Part shown: positions 17,697 to 26,580 of the stretch, one piece after another
Layout of the letters: each line of letters begins with the position of its first letter
How positions within the stretch are numbered: the stretch's first letter is position 1
Assembly (NCBI RefSeq): GCF_900109285.1
Contig: NZ_FNZQ01000004.1
Coordinates: forward strand, 248,001 to 312,000
Direction: 5' to 3'
Length of the DNA stretch: 64,000 nt
Source of the DNA: Jannaschia helgolandensis
Lineage (GTDB): Bacteria > Pseudomonadota > Alphaproteobacteria > Rhodobacterales > Rhodobacteraceae
Program-made: the position numbers and the translations under genes
The notes under the pieces: generated by a model
What the model was told of the DNA's origin: nothing
Database searches by the model: none
The model's input: only the letters and a program-made list of their open reading frames with translations

Positions 17697-19694
17697 TCAC
17701 TCGAACTCCAGGATCACATCGTCCACGGCAAGGCTGTCGCCAGCCGACGCGTTGACCTTGGACACCCGGCCCTTCTTCTCGGCGCGCAGGATGTTCTCCA
17801 TCTTCATCGCCTCGACCACGGCCAGCGCCTGACCCTCCTGCACCTCGTCGCCCTCGGAGACATCGACGCGCACGATCAGCCCCGGCATCGGGCACAGCAG
17901 CAGCTTCGAGGTATCGGGCGATGACTTTTCGGGCATCAGCGCGGCCAGTTCGGCCTGCTGCGGCGTGCGAACATGGACCTTCAGGTCTGCCCCCCGTGTG
18001 CGGATACGGAAGCCCTGGGTGATCTTCCCCACCTTCAGCACGATCACCTCGCCCCCGACCGACACGCGCGCCAGCGGGTCGCCCGGCGTCCACAGGCTCT
18101 CGCAGCGCAGGGTGGTGTCGCCGATGGTGACGTCCGCTCCGTTCCTGTCAGCCTGAATATGCGTATGGAACGTCTGACCGCCCAAGGATACGACCCAGTC
18201 AGCCCCAACCTTGCGTTCATGGTTGTCCATCCGCCCCGAGACCCGCGTCCGTCGGATTTCGGCCACGCGGTGCATCGCGGCACAGGCGGCGGCGATACGT
18301 TTCAGGTGATCCCCGGGCAGGGCGACACCGTCGAACCCATCGGGAAATTCCTCGGCGATGAAAGCGGTGGTCATTTCGCCCGCGATGAACTTCGGATGAT
18401 CCATGACAGCGCTCAGGAACGGCAGGTTGTGGCCAATCCCCTCGACCTCGAAGCCGTCCAGCGCGTCGCGCATCGCCTGAATGGCCGCGGCCCGGTCCGG
18501 CCCCCATGTGCACAGCTTGGCAATCATCGGGTCGTAATACATGCTGATTTCGCCGCCCTCATAGACGCCGGTATCGTTGCGGACGACGTGCATATCGGTC
18601 ACGAGCTCTTCGGGCGGGCGATACCGCGTCAGTCGTCCGATGGACGGCAGGAACCCGCGATACGGATCTTCGGCATACAGACGGCTCTCCATTGCCCAGC
18701 CGGTCAGCTTGATGTCGTTCTGCGTCAGGCTCAGCTTTTCGCCATAGGCCACGCGGATCATCTGCTCGACCAGATCGACGCCGGTAATCAGCTCCGTCAC
18801 GGGGTGTTCTACCTGCAAGCGCGTGTTCATCTCCAGGAAGTAGAAGTTGCGGTCGCCGTCCACGATGAACTCGACCGTGCCGGCACTGGCATAGCCCACC
18901 GCCTGCGCCAGCTTCAGCGACTGCTCACCCATGGCCTTGCGGGTGTCGGGGTCAAGGAAGGGTGACGGCGCCTCCTCGATGACCTTCTGGTTGCGGCGCT
19001 GGATCGAACATTCCCGCTCGCCCAGATAGACACCGTTTCCATGAGTGTCGCAGAGCACCTGAATTTCGATGTGCCGCGGCTGCGTCACGAACTTCTCGAT
19101 GAACATCCGGTCGTCGCCGAACGACGCCGCCGCCTCGTTCTTCGATGCCTGAAAGCCTTCGCGGACCTCGGATTCGTCCCATGCGATCCGCATGCCCTTG
19201 CCACCGCCCCCTGCGCTGGCCTTGAGCATCACCGGATAGCCGATCTCGCCGGAAATCCGGATTGCCTCGTCCGCATCCTCGATCAGACCCATATGGCCCG
19301 GCACTGTGCTGACGCCCGCCTCCTGGGCGATCTTCTTCGACGTTATCTTGTCGCCCATCGCTTCGATGGCACCGACCGGCGGGCCGATGAAAGCAACGCC
19401 CTCGGCTTCCAATGCCTGCGCGAACTTGGGGTTCTCTGACAGGAAGCCATAGCCCGGATGGACCGCTTCGGCCCCGGTCTGCCGGATCGCATCCATGATC
19501 TTGTCGATCACAATGTAGGACTGGTTGGCCTGCGGCGGTCCGATATGCACCGCTTCGTCCGCCATTCGCACATGCAGGGCGTTGCGGTCGGCATCGGAAT
19601 AGACGGCCACCGTCTTGATGCCCATCCTCTGTGCCGTCTTGATGACGCGACAGGCGATCTCGCCCCGGTTCGCGATCAGGATTTTCTTGAACAT
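17697..19694 (-). CDS. pccA: propionyl-CoA carboxylase alpha subunit (biotin carboxylase + BCCP)
   Basis: A 665-residue subunit that carboxylates biotin with ATP and bicarbonate and delivers CO2 to PccB. Residues 1-110 are the biotin-carboxylase N-domain (KILIANRGEIACRVI). Residues about 115-320 are ATP-grasp (SAGGGGKGMRIAWDE, ECSIQRRNQKVIEEAPS). The BC C-domain follows, then the BT domain. The C-terminal biotinyl domain has K631 in AMKM. The start at MFKKIL is chosen because it matches the family N-terminus. PccB is encoded 3.9 kb upstream on the same strand. Confidence 0.96.
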   Translation of the reverse strand: MFKKILIANRGEIACRVIKTAQRMGIKTVAVYSDADRNALHVRMADEAVHIGPPQANQSYIVIDKIMDAIRQTGAEAVHPGYGFLSENPKFAQALEAEGVAFIGPPVGAIEAMGDKITSKKIAQEAGVSTVPGHMGLIEDADEAIRISGEIGYPVMLKASAGGGGKGMRIAWDESEVREGFQASKNEAAASFGDDRMFIEKFVTQPRHIEIQVLCDTHGNGVYLGERECSIQRRNQKVIEEAPSPFLDPDTRKAMGEQSLKLAQAVGYASAGTVEFIVDGDRNFYFLEMNTRLQVEHPVTELITGVDLVEQMIRVAYGEKLSLTQNDIKLTGWAMESRLYAEDPYRGFLPSIGRLTRYRPPEELVTDMHVVRNDTGVYEGGEISMYYDPMIAKLCTWGPDRAAAIQAMRDALDGFEVEGIGHNLPFLSAVMDHPKFIAGEMTTAFIAEEFPDGFDGVALPGDHLKRIAAACAAMHRVAEIRRTRVSGRMDNHERKVGADWVVSLGGQTFHTHIQADRNGADVTIGDTTLRCESLWTPGDPLARVSVGGEVIVLKVGKITQGFRIRTRGADLKVHVRTPQQAELAALMPEKSSPDTSKLLLCPMPGLIVRVDVSEGDEVQEGQALAVVEAMKMENILRAEKKGRVSKVNASAGDSLAVDDVILEFE

Positions 19695-19736
19695 GGTCCC
19701 TCCCCCTCCGGTCTGATGCCGGATTGAAAACACAAA

Positions 19737-19766
19737 GGGCTGCCCGGTCGAATGACCGGACAGCCC
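19737..19766 (-). terminator. hairpin between small lipoprotein gene and pccA
   Basis: A 13-bp stem with one mismatch (GGGCTG.CCGGTC paired with GACCGG.CAGCCC) and a 4-nt loop lies just after the lipoprotein stop. On the minus strand it is followed by a T-rich stretch, consistent with a rho-independent terminator. Confidence 0.6.
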
Positions 19767-19802
19767 AATGTCATGTGATAGTGCCCCGCGAGGGGCCGCA
19801 GA

Positions 19803-19997
19803 TCAGAAGTCGTTGGCCAACGCGCCGCCAGCGGCACCGATGGCACCGCCCGCGATGCAGTTGCCGTCCTTGATGATCTCGCCGACGGCACAGCCGACGA
19901 CACCGCCGATGGCGGCACGCTCGAAATCGCTGCCTTGCTGGCAGGCAGACAGTCCGACGACGAGCGCCAGGGCGGGAAGGATGATGACACGTTGCAT
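19803..19997 (-). CDS. small lipoprotein with glycine-rich helix
   Basis: A 64-residue predicted lipoprotein. The signal peptide ends in the lipobox LSAC, with the Cys at about residue 19. The mature part is short and rich in Gly/Ala (AAIGGVVGCAVGEI, IAGGAIGAAGGALAND), like glycine-zipper proteins. It is probably anchored in the outer or inner membrane; function unknown. A terminator hairpin follows it. Confidence 0.75.
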   Translation of the reverse strand: MQRVIILPALALVVGLSACQQGSDFERAAIGGVVGCAVGEIIKDGNCIAGGAIGAAGGALANDF

Positions 19998-20496
19998 AGA
20001 TTAACTCCGGTTAGGTTACGGTATGCGAAAGGAACGATATTCCATTTGGAATAGCGATAACATTCGAAAATTTGAAAAATTTGGTGTGGGATTTCCGTCA
20101 TGCCGGGCTCTGGGAACCCCGCAAACCACAGGAATCGGTCCGGCACGATGGCCGGTGACCCGATGGATGGAAAATGACGGCTGAAAACTCCTGCGCAGTC
20201 TGTTTTTACCTGTATGGCTGCACGCCGCCTCTGGTCTCCGAAACCCGTCCTCGCCGATCGTAAGGGGGGAAAAGAAGGTCCGGACGATGCCCCGCCACAA
20301 TGGCGAACGCACCGTCCGGGAGGGGAAGGGGTACGGTTCCACTCGCGTTCCGGCAAATCTTCGGTATGTCGAAGTGGTAAGCCTGAACACACAGACACGC
20401 TGCCCGTTGAACGACCATCCGCATAGTGCCAATTCAATGACGACTGCCGCTCGGCACGAGATCGCCCAACGGCAACGGGTTTCGGCGGGAAGATGC
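19998..20496. other. 500-bp intergenic region, no gene recognised
   Basis: It separates the small lipoprotein from an unknown gene on the same strand. The first 60 bp are AT-richer (runs such as GAAAATTTGAAAAATTT) and may hold the lipoprotein promoter. The rest gives only frames with unusual composition and no family signature. Confidence 0.4.
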
Positions 20497-20898
20497 TCAC
20501 CCGTGATCCTCGGGCCAGTCCTCGTCCTCGGCATCCCAGTCAATCGGGGCCTCGGTCGTGAAGATATCGGGAAATGCAGCTTCGGCGCGCGCCAGGTCGA
20601 CGCGCAGCAAGGCATCGTAATCCGCCGGGTCGAACGGGTCTTCAGCGGCCAACACCTCGCGCCCGAACAGCCAGGACAAGCGCCCGGCATCCAGATTGCC
20701 CCGTTCGAACGGTGCATCCCCGAAGTGGTCGATAAGGGCCTTAAGGAACGCACGATCGGCAGCGCGGTCGACGGATTTGCGATCGCGAAACCGTTCCCTC
20801 CGGGTGATCGGCGTGACGCCGCGCGGATTGGCGCGTCTTATCGTGAACTGGAAATCGGTGCCGGTCAGACGACCGGGAAAGCCGCGATGCTTCAGCAT
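20497..20898 (-). CDS. conserved hypothetical protein
   Basis: A 133-residue soluble protein with a basic N-terminal half (FTIRRANPRGVTPITRRERF) and an acidic C-terminal tail (DWDAEDEDWPEDHG). No known domain recognised. The frame has normal high-GC codon use for the window, and AGGAGAG precedes the start. It lies in the pcc-mcm gene neighbourhood on the same strand. Confidence 0.55.
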   Translation of the reverse strand: MLKHRGFPGRLTGTDFQFTIRRANPRGVTPITRRERFRDRKSVDRAADRAFLKALIDHFGDAPFERGNLDAGRLSWLFGREVLAAEDPFDPADYDALLRVDLARAEAAFPDIFTTEAPIDWDAEDEDWPEDHG

Positions 20899-20946
20899 GC
20901 CCGCTCTCCTGAAAAGTTGAGGAACGGACGGACGGTTCGGAACGCC

Positions 20947-20970
20947 GGGGCGGAAGCCTGCTTCCGCCCC
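20947..20970 (-). terminator. perfect 10-bp hairpin after small lipoprotein gene
   Basis: GGGGCGGAAG and CTTCCGCCCC form a perfect stem with a CCTG loop, starting 10 bp after the stop of the gene at 20980. There is no clear T-run, so it may be an mRNA-stabilising 3' hairpin or a weak terminator. Confidence 0.5.
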
Positions 20971-20979
20971 GTGCCGATA

Positions 20980-21117
20980 TCAGAATTTGCCGCTGACCGG
21001 CTCAACCACGACGGGCGCGGGTTCGATGATAACGATCTCTTCGGACTGGGGGGCGCTGCAGGCCCACAGGGTCGACAGCGCTGTGAAAGAAACGACAACT
21101 TTGACAATTCTCGACAT
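20980..21117 (-). CDS. 45-residue lipoprotein ending EPVSGKF
   Basis: A short lipoprotein: signal peptide with lipobox LWAC, then an acidic-hydrophobic tail (EEIVIIEPAPVVVEPVSGKF). It closely resembles the gene at 21481 in length, layout and C-terminal motif, so the two look like paralogues. Function unknown. AGGAG lies just upstream of the ATG. It is flanked by hairpins on both sides (20947-20970 and 21133-21171). Confidence 0.7.
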   Translation of the reverse strand: MSRIVKVVVSFTALSTLWACSAPQSEEIVIIEPAPVVVEPVSGKF

Positions 21118-21480
21118 TCAGGTCTCCTGACGTTGACGGGCGGTGCAAGGAGTACGATCCCTGCGCCGCCCGTGATGCTGGCCGCGTTGGTGCAGCCTGT
21201 GGAAAACCTATCAGATTGATGCACAGCTAGATACGGGTGCCCCAGAAATGCCCCAGTTGCGCCAAAGGCTTGTGGCGTAGTGGCATCAATAAGGCGGCAG
21301 GACGGGTTTAAGGTCGGATCGGAAACAGAAGTCCGTGTCGGCGGCGCCACCCGGACTATCGCCGCCCAGTCTATCGACCCAAACAAAAAAACGGCCAGAC
21401 CTGCGACATGGCGCGGGTCCGACCGTTTTAACACCAGCTCGATCAGGCCGGACGATGTCCGGGCTGCGGCAGGCGTTGAA
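21118..21480. other. 363-bp region between the two small lipoprotein genes
   Basis: It contains the terminator of the downstream-numbered lipoprotein gene (21385-21429) and a GC-rich inverted repeat at about 21133-21171 (ACGGGCGG paired with CCGCCCGT). The repeat lies in the expected leader of the gene starting at 21117 and could affect its expression. No coding sequence seen. Confidence 0.45.
21385..21429 (-). terminator. rho-independent terminator of the small lipoprotein gene at 21481
   Basis: An imperfect 16-bp stem (AAAACGG.C...GACC with its complement) is followed on the minus strand by seven T. It lies 50 bp after the stop codon. Confidence 0.75.
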
Positions 21481-21612
21481 TCAGAATTTGCCGGTGACAG
21501 GCTCGGGCTGAACCGGAACGAAGACCACTTCTTCTTCCTGTGCAGGCGAGGCGCAGGCGCCCAGGGTTGCGGTGATGCCCATGACGGCGACGAGTTTAAT
21601 GATCTTCTGCAT
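21481..21612 (-). CDS. 43-residue lipoprotein ending EPVTGKF
   Basis: Signal peptide MQKIIKLVAVMGITATLGAC with lipobox LGAC at its end, then a short acidic tail SPAQEEEVVFVPVQPEPVTG and KF. It shares length, lipobox position, acidic block and C-terminal EPVxGKF with the gene at 20980-21117. GGAGAG lies just upstream of the ATG, and a strong terminator follows. Probably expressed as a single-gene transcript. Function unknown. Confidence 0.72.
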   Translation of the reverse strand: MQKIIKLVAVMGITATLGACASPAQEEEVVFVPVQPEPVTGKF

Positions 21613-21730
21613 TGGTCTCTCCTGTCGAAACGAGGGAACTTGTGACACAATTGTTGCGCGGTCCCTATCGCTAAACCCATGGCAACGGAAATCGGTTCCC
21701 GCAAGATGCCAATAACAAAAAATACCCGCA

Positions 21731-22117
21731 TCAGTAGTCTTCCGGCGAACATTCGCCGTTTTCGATGGTATAAAGGCCAAAATATTGCGTTGCGTCGGGG
21801 TCAGTCACCCCGCGCGGCACCGGTCGGTCCATCATCGTGATCACGACCGAATCTGCCCGCGCAGCCGGAAGCCGGGACAGAGGTACTGCGTGCGTCGCAC
21901 ACAGCCAGTCCAGATCGGTCAGCGCTGCCTCGGGACCCACGGTGCCGCCCTCGCGGGCCACACCGGGCGCGATGAAGCGCAGAACGGCCTGCGTGCCGCC
22001 GCCCTCGATCCGTTCCCACATCACCTCCCACAACACCAGCGCCTGACCCGAAGGGATCGTCTCCTGCGCCACGACGGGCGTTGCAACAGCCAACAACAGG
22101 GCCGCAACGCGGATCAT
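21731..22117 (-). CDS. exported DUF6497-like protein
   Basis: A 128-residue protein with a clear signal peptide (MIRVAALLLAVATPVVA). The mature part contains SGQALVLWEVMWERIEGGG, then LRFIAPGVAREGG and DLDWLCATHAVPLSRL, ending with an acidic tail. I recognise it as the DUF6497 type found beside propionyl-CoA carboxylase genes in Rhodobacterales; the name rests on memory. It is probably periplasmic. Function unknown. Confidence 0.7.
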   Translation of the reverse strand: MIRVAALLLAVATPVVAQETIPSGQALVLWEVMWERIEGGGTQAVLRFIAPGVAREGGTVGPEAALTDLDWLCATHAVPLSRLPAARADSVVITMMDRPVPRGVTDPDATQYFGLYTIENGECSPEDY

Positions 22118-22139
22118 GACCCGGCCCCTGTCGCTCGGG

Positions 22140-22403
22140 TCAGTGATTGCGCAACGCGTCGATCAGTTCGTCCTTGGACATGCTCGACCGACCGTCGATC
22201 TCCAGTTCCTGCGCGCGGGCATACAGGTCGTCCTTCGTCCATGTCTCGTAAGGCGGCGCCTGTCCGCCCTTCTTCGACGGCTGCATGTCCGAATTGGCCT
22301 GCGCATTCGCGATGCGCGCGGCTTTTTCCTTCGACGCGCCATCCTCGCGCAGCGCCTCGTAGGTGGCATCGTCCTTGATGCTGGGTCCGTGATTTTTTGC
22401 CAT
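22140..22403 (-). CDS. small Rho N-terminal-domain-like (SAP-fold) protein
   Basis: An 87-residue basic/acidic protein. Residues 1-30 are KNHGPSIKDDATYEALREDG with SKEKAARIANA. The C-terminus WTKDDLYARAQELEIDGRSS, then MSKDELIDALR, is a Rho-N/SAP-like helix-extension-helix motif, usually nucleic-acid binding. The ATG at 22403 has GGAGGG upstream. About 50 bp upstream is GGAAC-N17-TGTT, one base from an EcfG-type promoter, which fits the stress association of this family. Confidence 0.75.
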   Translation of the reverse strand: MAKNHGPSIKDDATYEALREDGASKEKAARIANAQANSDMQPSKKGGQAPPYETWTKDDLYARAQELEIDGRSSMSKDELIDALRNH

Positions 22404-22460
22404 GACGCCCTCCTTTCCAAGGAAACACAGCCACAGATGCACGGGTTCCGATGCGTTCGA

Positions 22461-23231
22461 TCATGCGGCATCCTTCCTGGCGAGAAGTCGCAGATGCGCC
22501 GCCCCGCGTCCAATTTCCTCGACCGGGCCGACGGCTTCCAGCACCGCACGCTCCTGGGCCGCCTTCCGGGTGCGGACGTCCAGCACGACAGCCCCGCCCG
22601 GTGCCACACCATCCGCATAGAACGCGGAATACGTTGCCGCCGGGTAGTGAAAGCCGCAGGACAGCATCGACATGGCCAGATCGACCGATGCGGTCTTCGA
22701 CAGGTCCTGCGACTGTGGATTGACCGTTTCGATCGCCTGCGCGGGCACACCGTTCGCCTCAAGAAACGCCCGGGCCCGGTCAAGCGACGTATAGGCCGCG
22801 CCGGTCTCGGCAAATCCGAAATGGCGCTCCTCCGCCTCCTCGATGTCGATCAGAACAAGCCGTGCGCCCAGATCACGGTGCGCGAACAGGTCGGCCATCG
22901 CGTAACCGCAACCGATATCGGCAATCGAACCCGGTTTCCGGCGCACCAGCGCATACAGCATGTCGCGCCACTCCAGCCAGGCCACCGCCGCCGTGCGCCG
23001 GGCAATGTCGTCGCCCCGCCGTTCTGCGATGGCGATCAGGGGGGCGGCATCGCCGTTTACCCAGGCGCGCACCGCCCGGCCCGGTCGCGTCTCGTCCCAC
23101 AGGACTTCGGAGCGTTGCAGGATCAGGTTCACATGGTCGCGCGTGTCGAACATCGACACGTCGAGACCGGAAATCTCGGCCGAGTCGCAGGCGGCTTCGA
23201 TCCGCGCGGGGCTTGCTGCGTCGGAGGTCAT
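22461..23231 (-). CDS. class I SAM-dependent methyltransferase-like protein
   Basis: A 256-residue protein with motif I IADIGCGYAMADLFAHR, followed by an acidic strand end (LVLIDIEEAEERH). Later come DLAMSMLSCGFHYPAATYSA and GGAVVLDVRT, the layout of class I methyltransferases. The substrate is unknown. It lies between pccB and the Rho-N-like gene, 13 bp after the 119-residue hypothetical gene on the same strand, so it is probably in the pccB transcript. Confidence 0.75.
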   Translation of the reverse strand: MTSDAASPARIEAACDSAEISGLDVSMFDTRDHVNLILQRSEVLWDETRPGRAVRAWVNGDAAPLIAIAERRGDDIARRTAAVAWLEWRDMLYALVRRKPGSIADIGCGYAMADLFAHRDLGARLVLIDIEEAEERHFGFAETGAAYTSLDRARAFLEANGVPAQAIETVNPQSQDLSKTASVDLAMSMLSCGFHYPAATYSAFYADGVAPGGAVVLDVRTRKAAQERAVLEAVGPVEEIGRGAAHLRLLARKDAA

Positions 23232-23244
23232 GCGCCAGTTTCCA

Positions 23245-23604
23245 TCAGCGGTGACCCGCCGCGCGCTGCCAGGCTGCGCGCATGGCCGGGTCCACCAGCA
23301 TCGCGGCAATCTCCGCTTGCACACCCGGCGGCACCGACCCAGCGACCGACCCGCCCGCCCGCAGATGCACCCCCTGCCCGGCCCGCGTTACCGATACGAT
23401 GGGCGCATAGCCACGCAGACGCTGCAACATGCGCCACAGATCCTGCCGCACCGCATGGGCCAGCCTGCGCCGCCCCATGTCGGGCAGACGCGTCTCGGCG
23501 AAAATATCCCATTTTGCCGGCAAACACCGTGTCACGACATAGGTCGCCCCGTCGTCCGATATGTGCCAGCCGCGCTTGTCCCATTGCCACGTCCCGTTAT
23601 TCAA
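23245..23604 (-). CDS. conserved hypothetical protein downstream of pccB
   Basis: A 119-residue protein: [40 protein letters not shown], then a region rich in Ala/Gly/Arg. No domain recognised. It starts with TTG overlapping the pccB stop (TTTGA), so it is translated by coupling to pccB. A gene of this kind follows pccB in relatives, which suggests a role tied to the carboxylase; that is inference. Confidence 0.65.
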   Translation of the reverse strand: MNNGTWQWDKRGWHISDDGATYVVTRCLPAKWDIFAETRLPDMGRRRLAHAVRQDLWRMLQRLRGYAPIVSVTRAGQGVHLRAGGSVAGSVPPGVQAEIAAMLVDPAMRAAWQRAAGHR

Positions 23605-25133
23605 AGGGGAATCGTATCATGCTTGCGCCAGGGCCTCTCCTGCCGCTTGGTCCGCAGCGATGCAAAGGCCCGTGCGATCCGCTTGCGGGAATTGCGCGGC
23701 ACGATAACCTCGTCGATGAACCCCTTTTCGGCGGCCACGAACGGATTGGCGAACCGGTCTTCGTAATCCTTGGTCCGTGCCGCGATCTTGTCGGCATCGC
23801 CCAACTCGCTCCGATACAGGATCTCGACCGCGCCTTTCGCCCCCATCACGGCGATTTCCGCTGTCGGCCAGGCATAGTTGAAATCACCCTTCAGATGTTT
23901 CGACGCCATCACGTCATAGGCCCCGCCATAGGCCTTGCGCGTGATCAGCGTGACTTTCGGCACCGTCGCCTCGCCATAGGCGAACAACAGTTTCGCGCCG
24001 TGCTTGATGACGCCGCCGTATTCCTGCGCCGTGCCGGGCAGGAAGCCGGGCACGTCCACCAGCGTCAGGATCGGAATTTCGAAGGCATCGCAAAACCGCA
24101 CGAACTTGGCCGCCTTGCGAGAGCTGTCGATATCCAGACATCCGGCCAGCACCATCGGCTGGTTCGCCACGACGCCGACAGTGCGGCCTTCGATACGGAT
24201 GAACCCGGTCAGGATATTCCTGGCGAAATCGGGCTGGATCTCGAAGAAATCGCCTTCGTCCGCCAGTTTGGTAATCAGTTCGGCCATGTCATAGGGCGCG
24301 TTCGGATTGTCGGGGATCAGCGTGTCGAGGCTGGTTTCCACCCGGTCCGGATCGTCGAAGAACGGACGCACAGGGGGTTTTTCGCGGTTCGACAGGGGCA
24401 GGAAGTCGATCAGACGCCGCGTCTCGGCCAGCGCCTCCACGTCATTTTCAAAGGCGCAATCGGCCACGCCGGACTTGCGGGTATGGGTGGTTGCGCCGCC
24501 CAGCTCCTCGGCCGTCACCACCTCGTTGGTGACGGTTTTCACCACGTCCGGCCCGGTCACGAACATATAGCTGCTGTCGCGGACCATGAAGATGAAGTCC
24601 GTCATCGCCGGTGAATAAACCGCCCCGCCCGCACAGGGCCCCATGATAACGCTGATCTGCGGTATCACGCCGCTGGCATCGATGTTGCGCTGAAACACTT
24701 CGGCGTATCCGGCCAGCGATGCGACACCTTCCTGAATGCGCGCGCCACCGGAATCGTTCAGCCCGATCACCGGCGCGCCGTTCTGGACCGCCATGTCCTG
24801 GATCTTGCAGATCTTTTGTGCGTGGGTTTCCGAAAGGCTGCCGCCGAAGACGGTGAAATCCTGACTGAACACATATACCAGCCGCCCGTTGACAGTGCCC
24901 CAGCCGGTGACGACGCCGTCGCCCGCAGGCCGGTCGTCCTGCATTCCGAAGTCGGTGGCGCGGTGTGCGACGAAAGTATCGAACTCCTCGAACGACCCGT
25001 CATCCAGCAGCAACTCCACCCGCTCGCGCGCGGTCAGCTTGCCCTTGCCGTGCTGTGCCGCGATCCGCCGTTCGCCGCCGCCCATCCGCGCCTGTTCGCG
25101 GCGGTTCTCCAGCTCTTCGAGAATGTCCTTCAT
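23601..25133 (-). CDS. pccB: propionyl-CoA carboxylase beta subunit
   Basis: Carboxyltransferase subunit (510 residues) that moves CO2 from biotin on PccA to propionyl-CoA, giving (S)-methylmalonyl-CoA. It has an N-terminal domain ([53 protein letters not shown]) and a C-terminal domain ([41 protein letters not shown]). The C-terminus ends [11 protein letters not shown] as in the family. The start at MKDILEELE matches PccB; the open frame upstream has unusual composition. The promoter region at 25134-25365 contains several TTTGCA/TGCAAA half-sites. Confidence 0.96.
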   Translation of the reverse strand: MKDILEELENRREQARMGGGERRIAAQHGKGKLTARERVELLLDDGSFEEFDTFVAHRATDFGMQDDRPAGDGVVTGWGTVNGRLVYVFSQDFTVFGGSLSETHAQKICKIQDMAVQNGAPVIGLNDSGGARIQEGVASLAGYAEVFQRNIDASGVIPQISVIMGPCAGGAVYSPAMTDFIFMVRDSSYMFVTGPDVVKTVTNEVVTAEELGGATTHTRKSGVADCAFENDVEALAETRRLIDFLPLSNREKPPVRPFFDDPDRVETSLDTLIPDNPNAPYDMAELITKLADEGDFFEIQPDFARNILTGFIRIEGRTVGVVANQPMVLAGCLDIDSSRKAAKFVRFCDAFEIPILTLVDVPGFLPGTAQEYGGVIKHGAKLLFAYGEATVPKVTLITRKAYGGAYDVMASKHLKGDFNYAWPTAEIAVMGAKGAVEILYRSELGDADKIAARTKDYEDRFANPFVAAEKGFIDEVIVPRNSRKRIARAFASLRTKRQERPWRKHDTIPL

Positions 25134-25365
25134 TGGGTCGCCCTCCCTGTCGCTCCCGGCATAGACGCTGCCAAGCGGCTCGGAAAGGCCGATCTGGCAC
25201 ATTTGCATAGCCCGAAAAGGCTCGATTGCACGATCTGCAAATATTATGCGACACGACGGGTCTCTGCCATCAACTGCCCCATATCCTGCATCACGGCGGC
25301 CCTGCACACCCGCCTGTGCATTTGCAGGTGCAGACAAGATCGGCATGAAGGCGTAGCGACACCCA

Positions 25366-26580
25366 ATGGCCATACTGACCGAAACATCCCGCGGTGCGAC
25401 GCGCACGCCGCCGCATATCCTGACGCTCGTGGCGCTGGTCGGCGTGTCGACTCTGGCGATGAACGTCTTCCTGCCGTCCCTGCCCGCGATGTCCGAATAT
25501 TTCGCCACCGACTATGGCGTCATGCAGTTGTCGGTCGGCCTTTACCTCGGCATCAACGCAGTTCTGCAATTGTTCGTCGGGCCGCTGTCGGACCGCTATG
25601 GTCGCCGCCCCGTGATCCTGTCGGGCATCGTGCTGTTCATGCTGGCCACACTCGGGGCGCTGATGGCCACCACGGTCGAGGTCTTTCTGGCCTTCCGCAT
25701 GGCGCAGGCCGCCATCGTCGTCGCCATGGTTCTGTCACGCGCCATCGTTCGCGATCTATATCCGCAGGACAAGGCCGCCTCGATGCTGGGCTATGTGACC
25801 ATGGGCATGTCCATCGTCCCGATGATCGGTCCCGCCGTCGGTGGTGTGCTGGAGGCGTCGTTCGGATGGCAATCGAACTTCTGGCTGCTGCTGATCGTGG
25901 GCGTTGCGCTCTGGTTGCTGACCTATTTCGATCTGGGCGAGACCGCCCCCCCGTCCAGCGGCACTTTCGCCGATCAGGTCCGCCAATACCCCGATCTTCT
26001 GACATCGCGCCGGTTCTGGGGCTATTGCGCCGCATCCGCCTTCGCCAGCGGTGCATTCTTCGCCTATCTGGGCGGCGCACCTTTCGTCGGAACCAGCGTG
26101 TTCGGCATGTCGCCCGAAACGCTGGGCCTGTACTTCGGAGCGCCCGCACTAGGTTATCTTGTCGGCAACGGCATTTCCGGACGGTTTTCGCAACGAATAG
26201 GCATTGATCGCATGATCCTGTGGGGAGCGATCGGACAAGTCAGCGGCCTGACCATGCTGGCTATCATCACGCTGTCGGGGTTCACGTCGCATTATGTCTT
26301 CTTCGGCTTCATGACCTTTGTCGGCCTCGGCAACGGTCTGGTCATTCCCAACGCGACCGCCGGCATGCTGTCGGTCAAACCGCATCTTGCCGGAACTGCA
26401 TCAGGCCTTGGCGGGGCCATCATGATCGGTGGCGGTGCCGCCCTTTCAGCGGTGGCAGGCTGGGTTCTGGGCTTCGGTGGCGGCGCGCTGCCGCTGATTG
26501 CGCTGATGGTCGCGTCCGGATCGGGCAGCGTTGTCGCCATCTTGCTGACGATCCGCCGAACCCGCATGTTGTCCGCCTGA
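25366..26580 (+). CDS. Bcr/CflA-type MFS drug transporter
   Basis: A 404-residue inner-membrane protein with 12 predicted helices. The family motifs are [20 protein letters not shown] (motif [12 protein letters not shown]) and [10 protein letters not shown] (motif D-like), plus [20 protein letters not shown]. These antiporters expel hydrophobic drugs or metabolites by proton exchange. It is divergent from pccB with a 230-bp shared control region. In relatives that position may instead hold a short-chain acyl-CoA regulator, which is not seen here. Confidence 0.9.
   Translation: MAILTETSRGATRTPPHILTLVALVGVSTLAMNVFLPSLPAMSEYFATDYGVMQLSVGLYLGINAVLQLFVGPLSDRYGRRPVILSGIVLFMLATLGALMATTVEVFLAFRMAQAAIVVAMVLSRAIVRDLYPQDKAASMLGYVTMGMSIVPMIGPAVGGVLEASFGWQSNFWLLLIVGVALWLLTYFDLGETAPPSSGTFADQVRQYPDLLTSRRFWGYCAASAFASGAFFAYLGGAPFVGTSVFGMSPETLGLYFGAPALGYLVGNGISGRFSQRIGIDRMILWGAIGQVSGLTMLAIITLSGFTSHYVFFGFMTFVGLGNGLVIPNATAGMLSVKPHLAGTASGLGGAIMIGGGAALSAVAGWVLGFGGGALPLIALMVASGSGSVVAILLTIRRTRMLSA

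Noticed and set aside
22116-24614. An 832-codon plus-strand open frame antisense to pccB and its neighbours
   Set aside because: It runs opposite to well-recognised genes (pccB, methyltransferase, DUF6497), has no family match and has the Arg/Gly/His-rich make-up typical of antisense frames in high-GC DNA.
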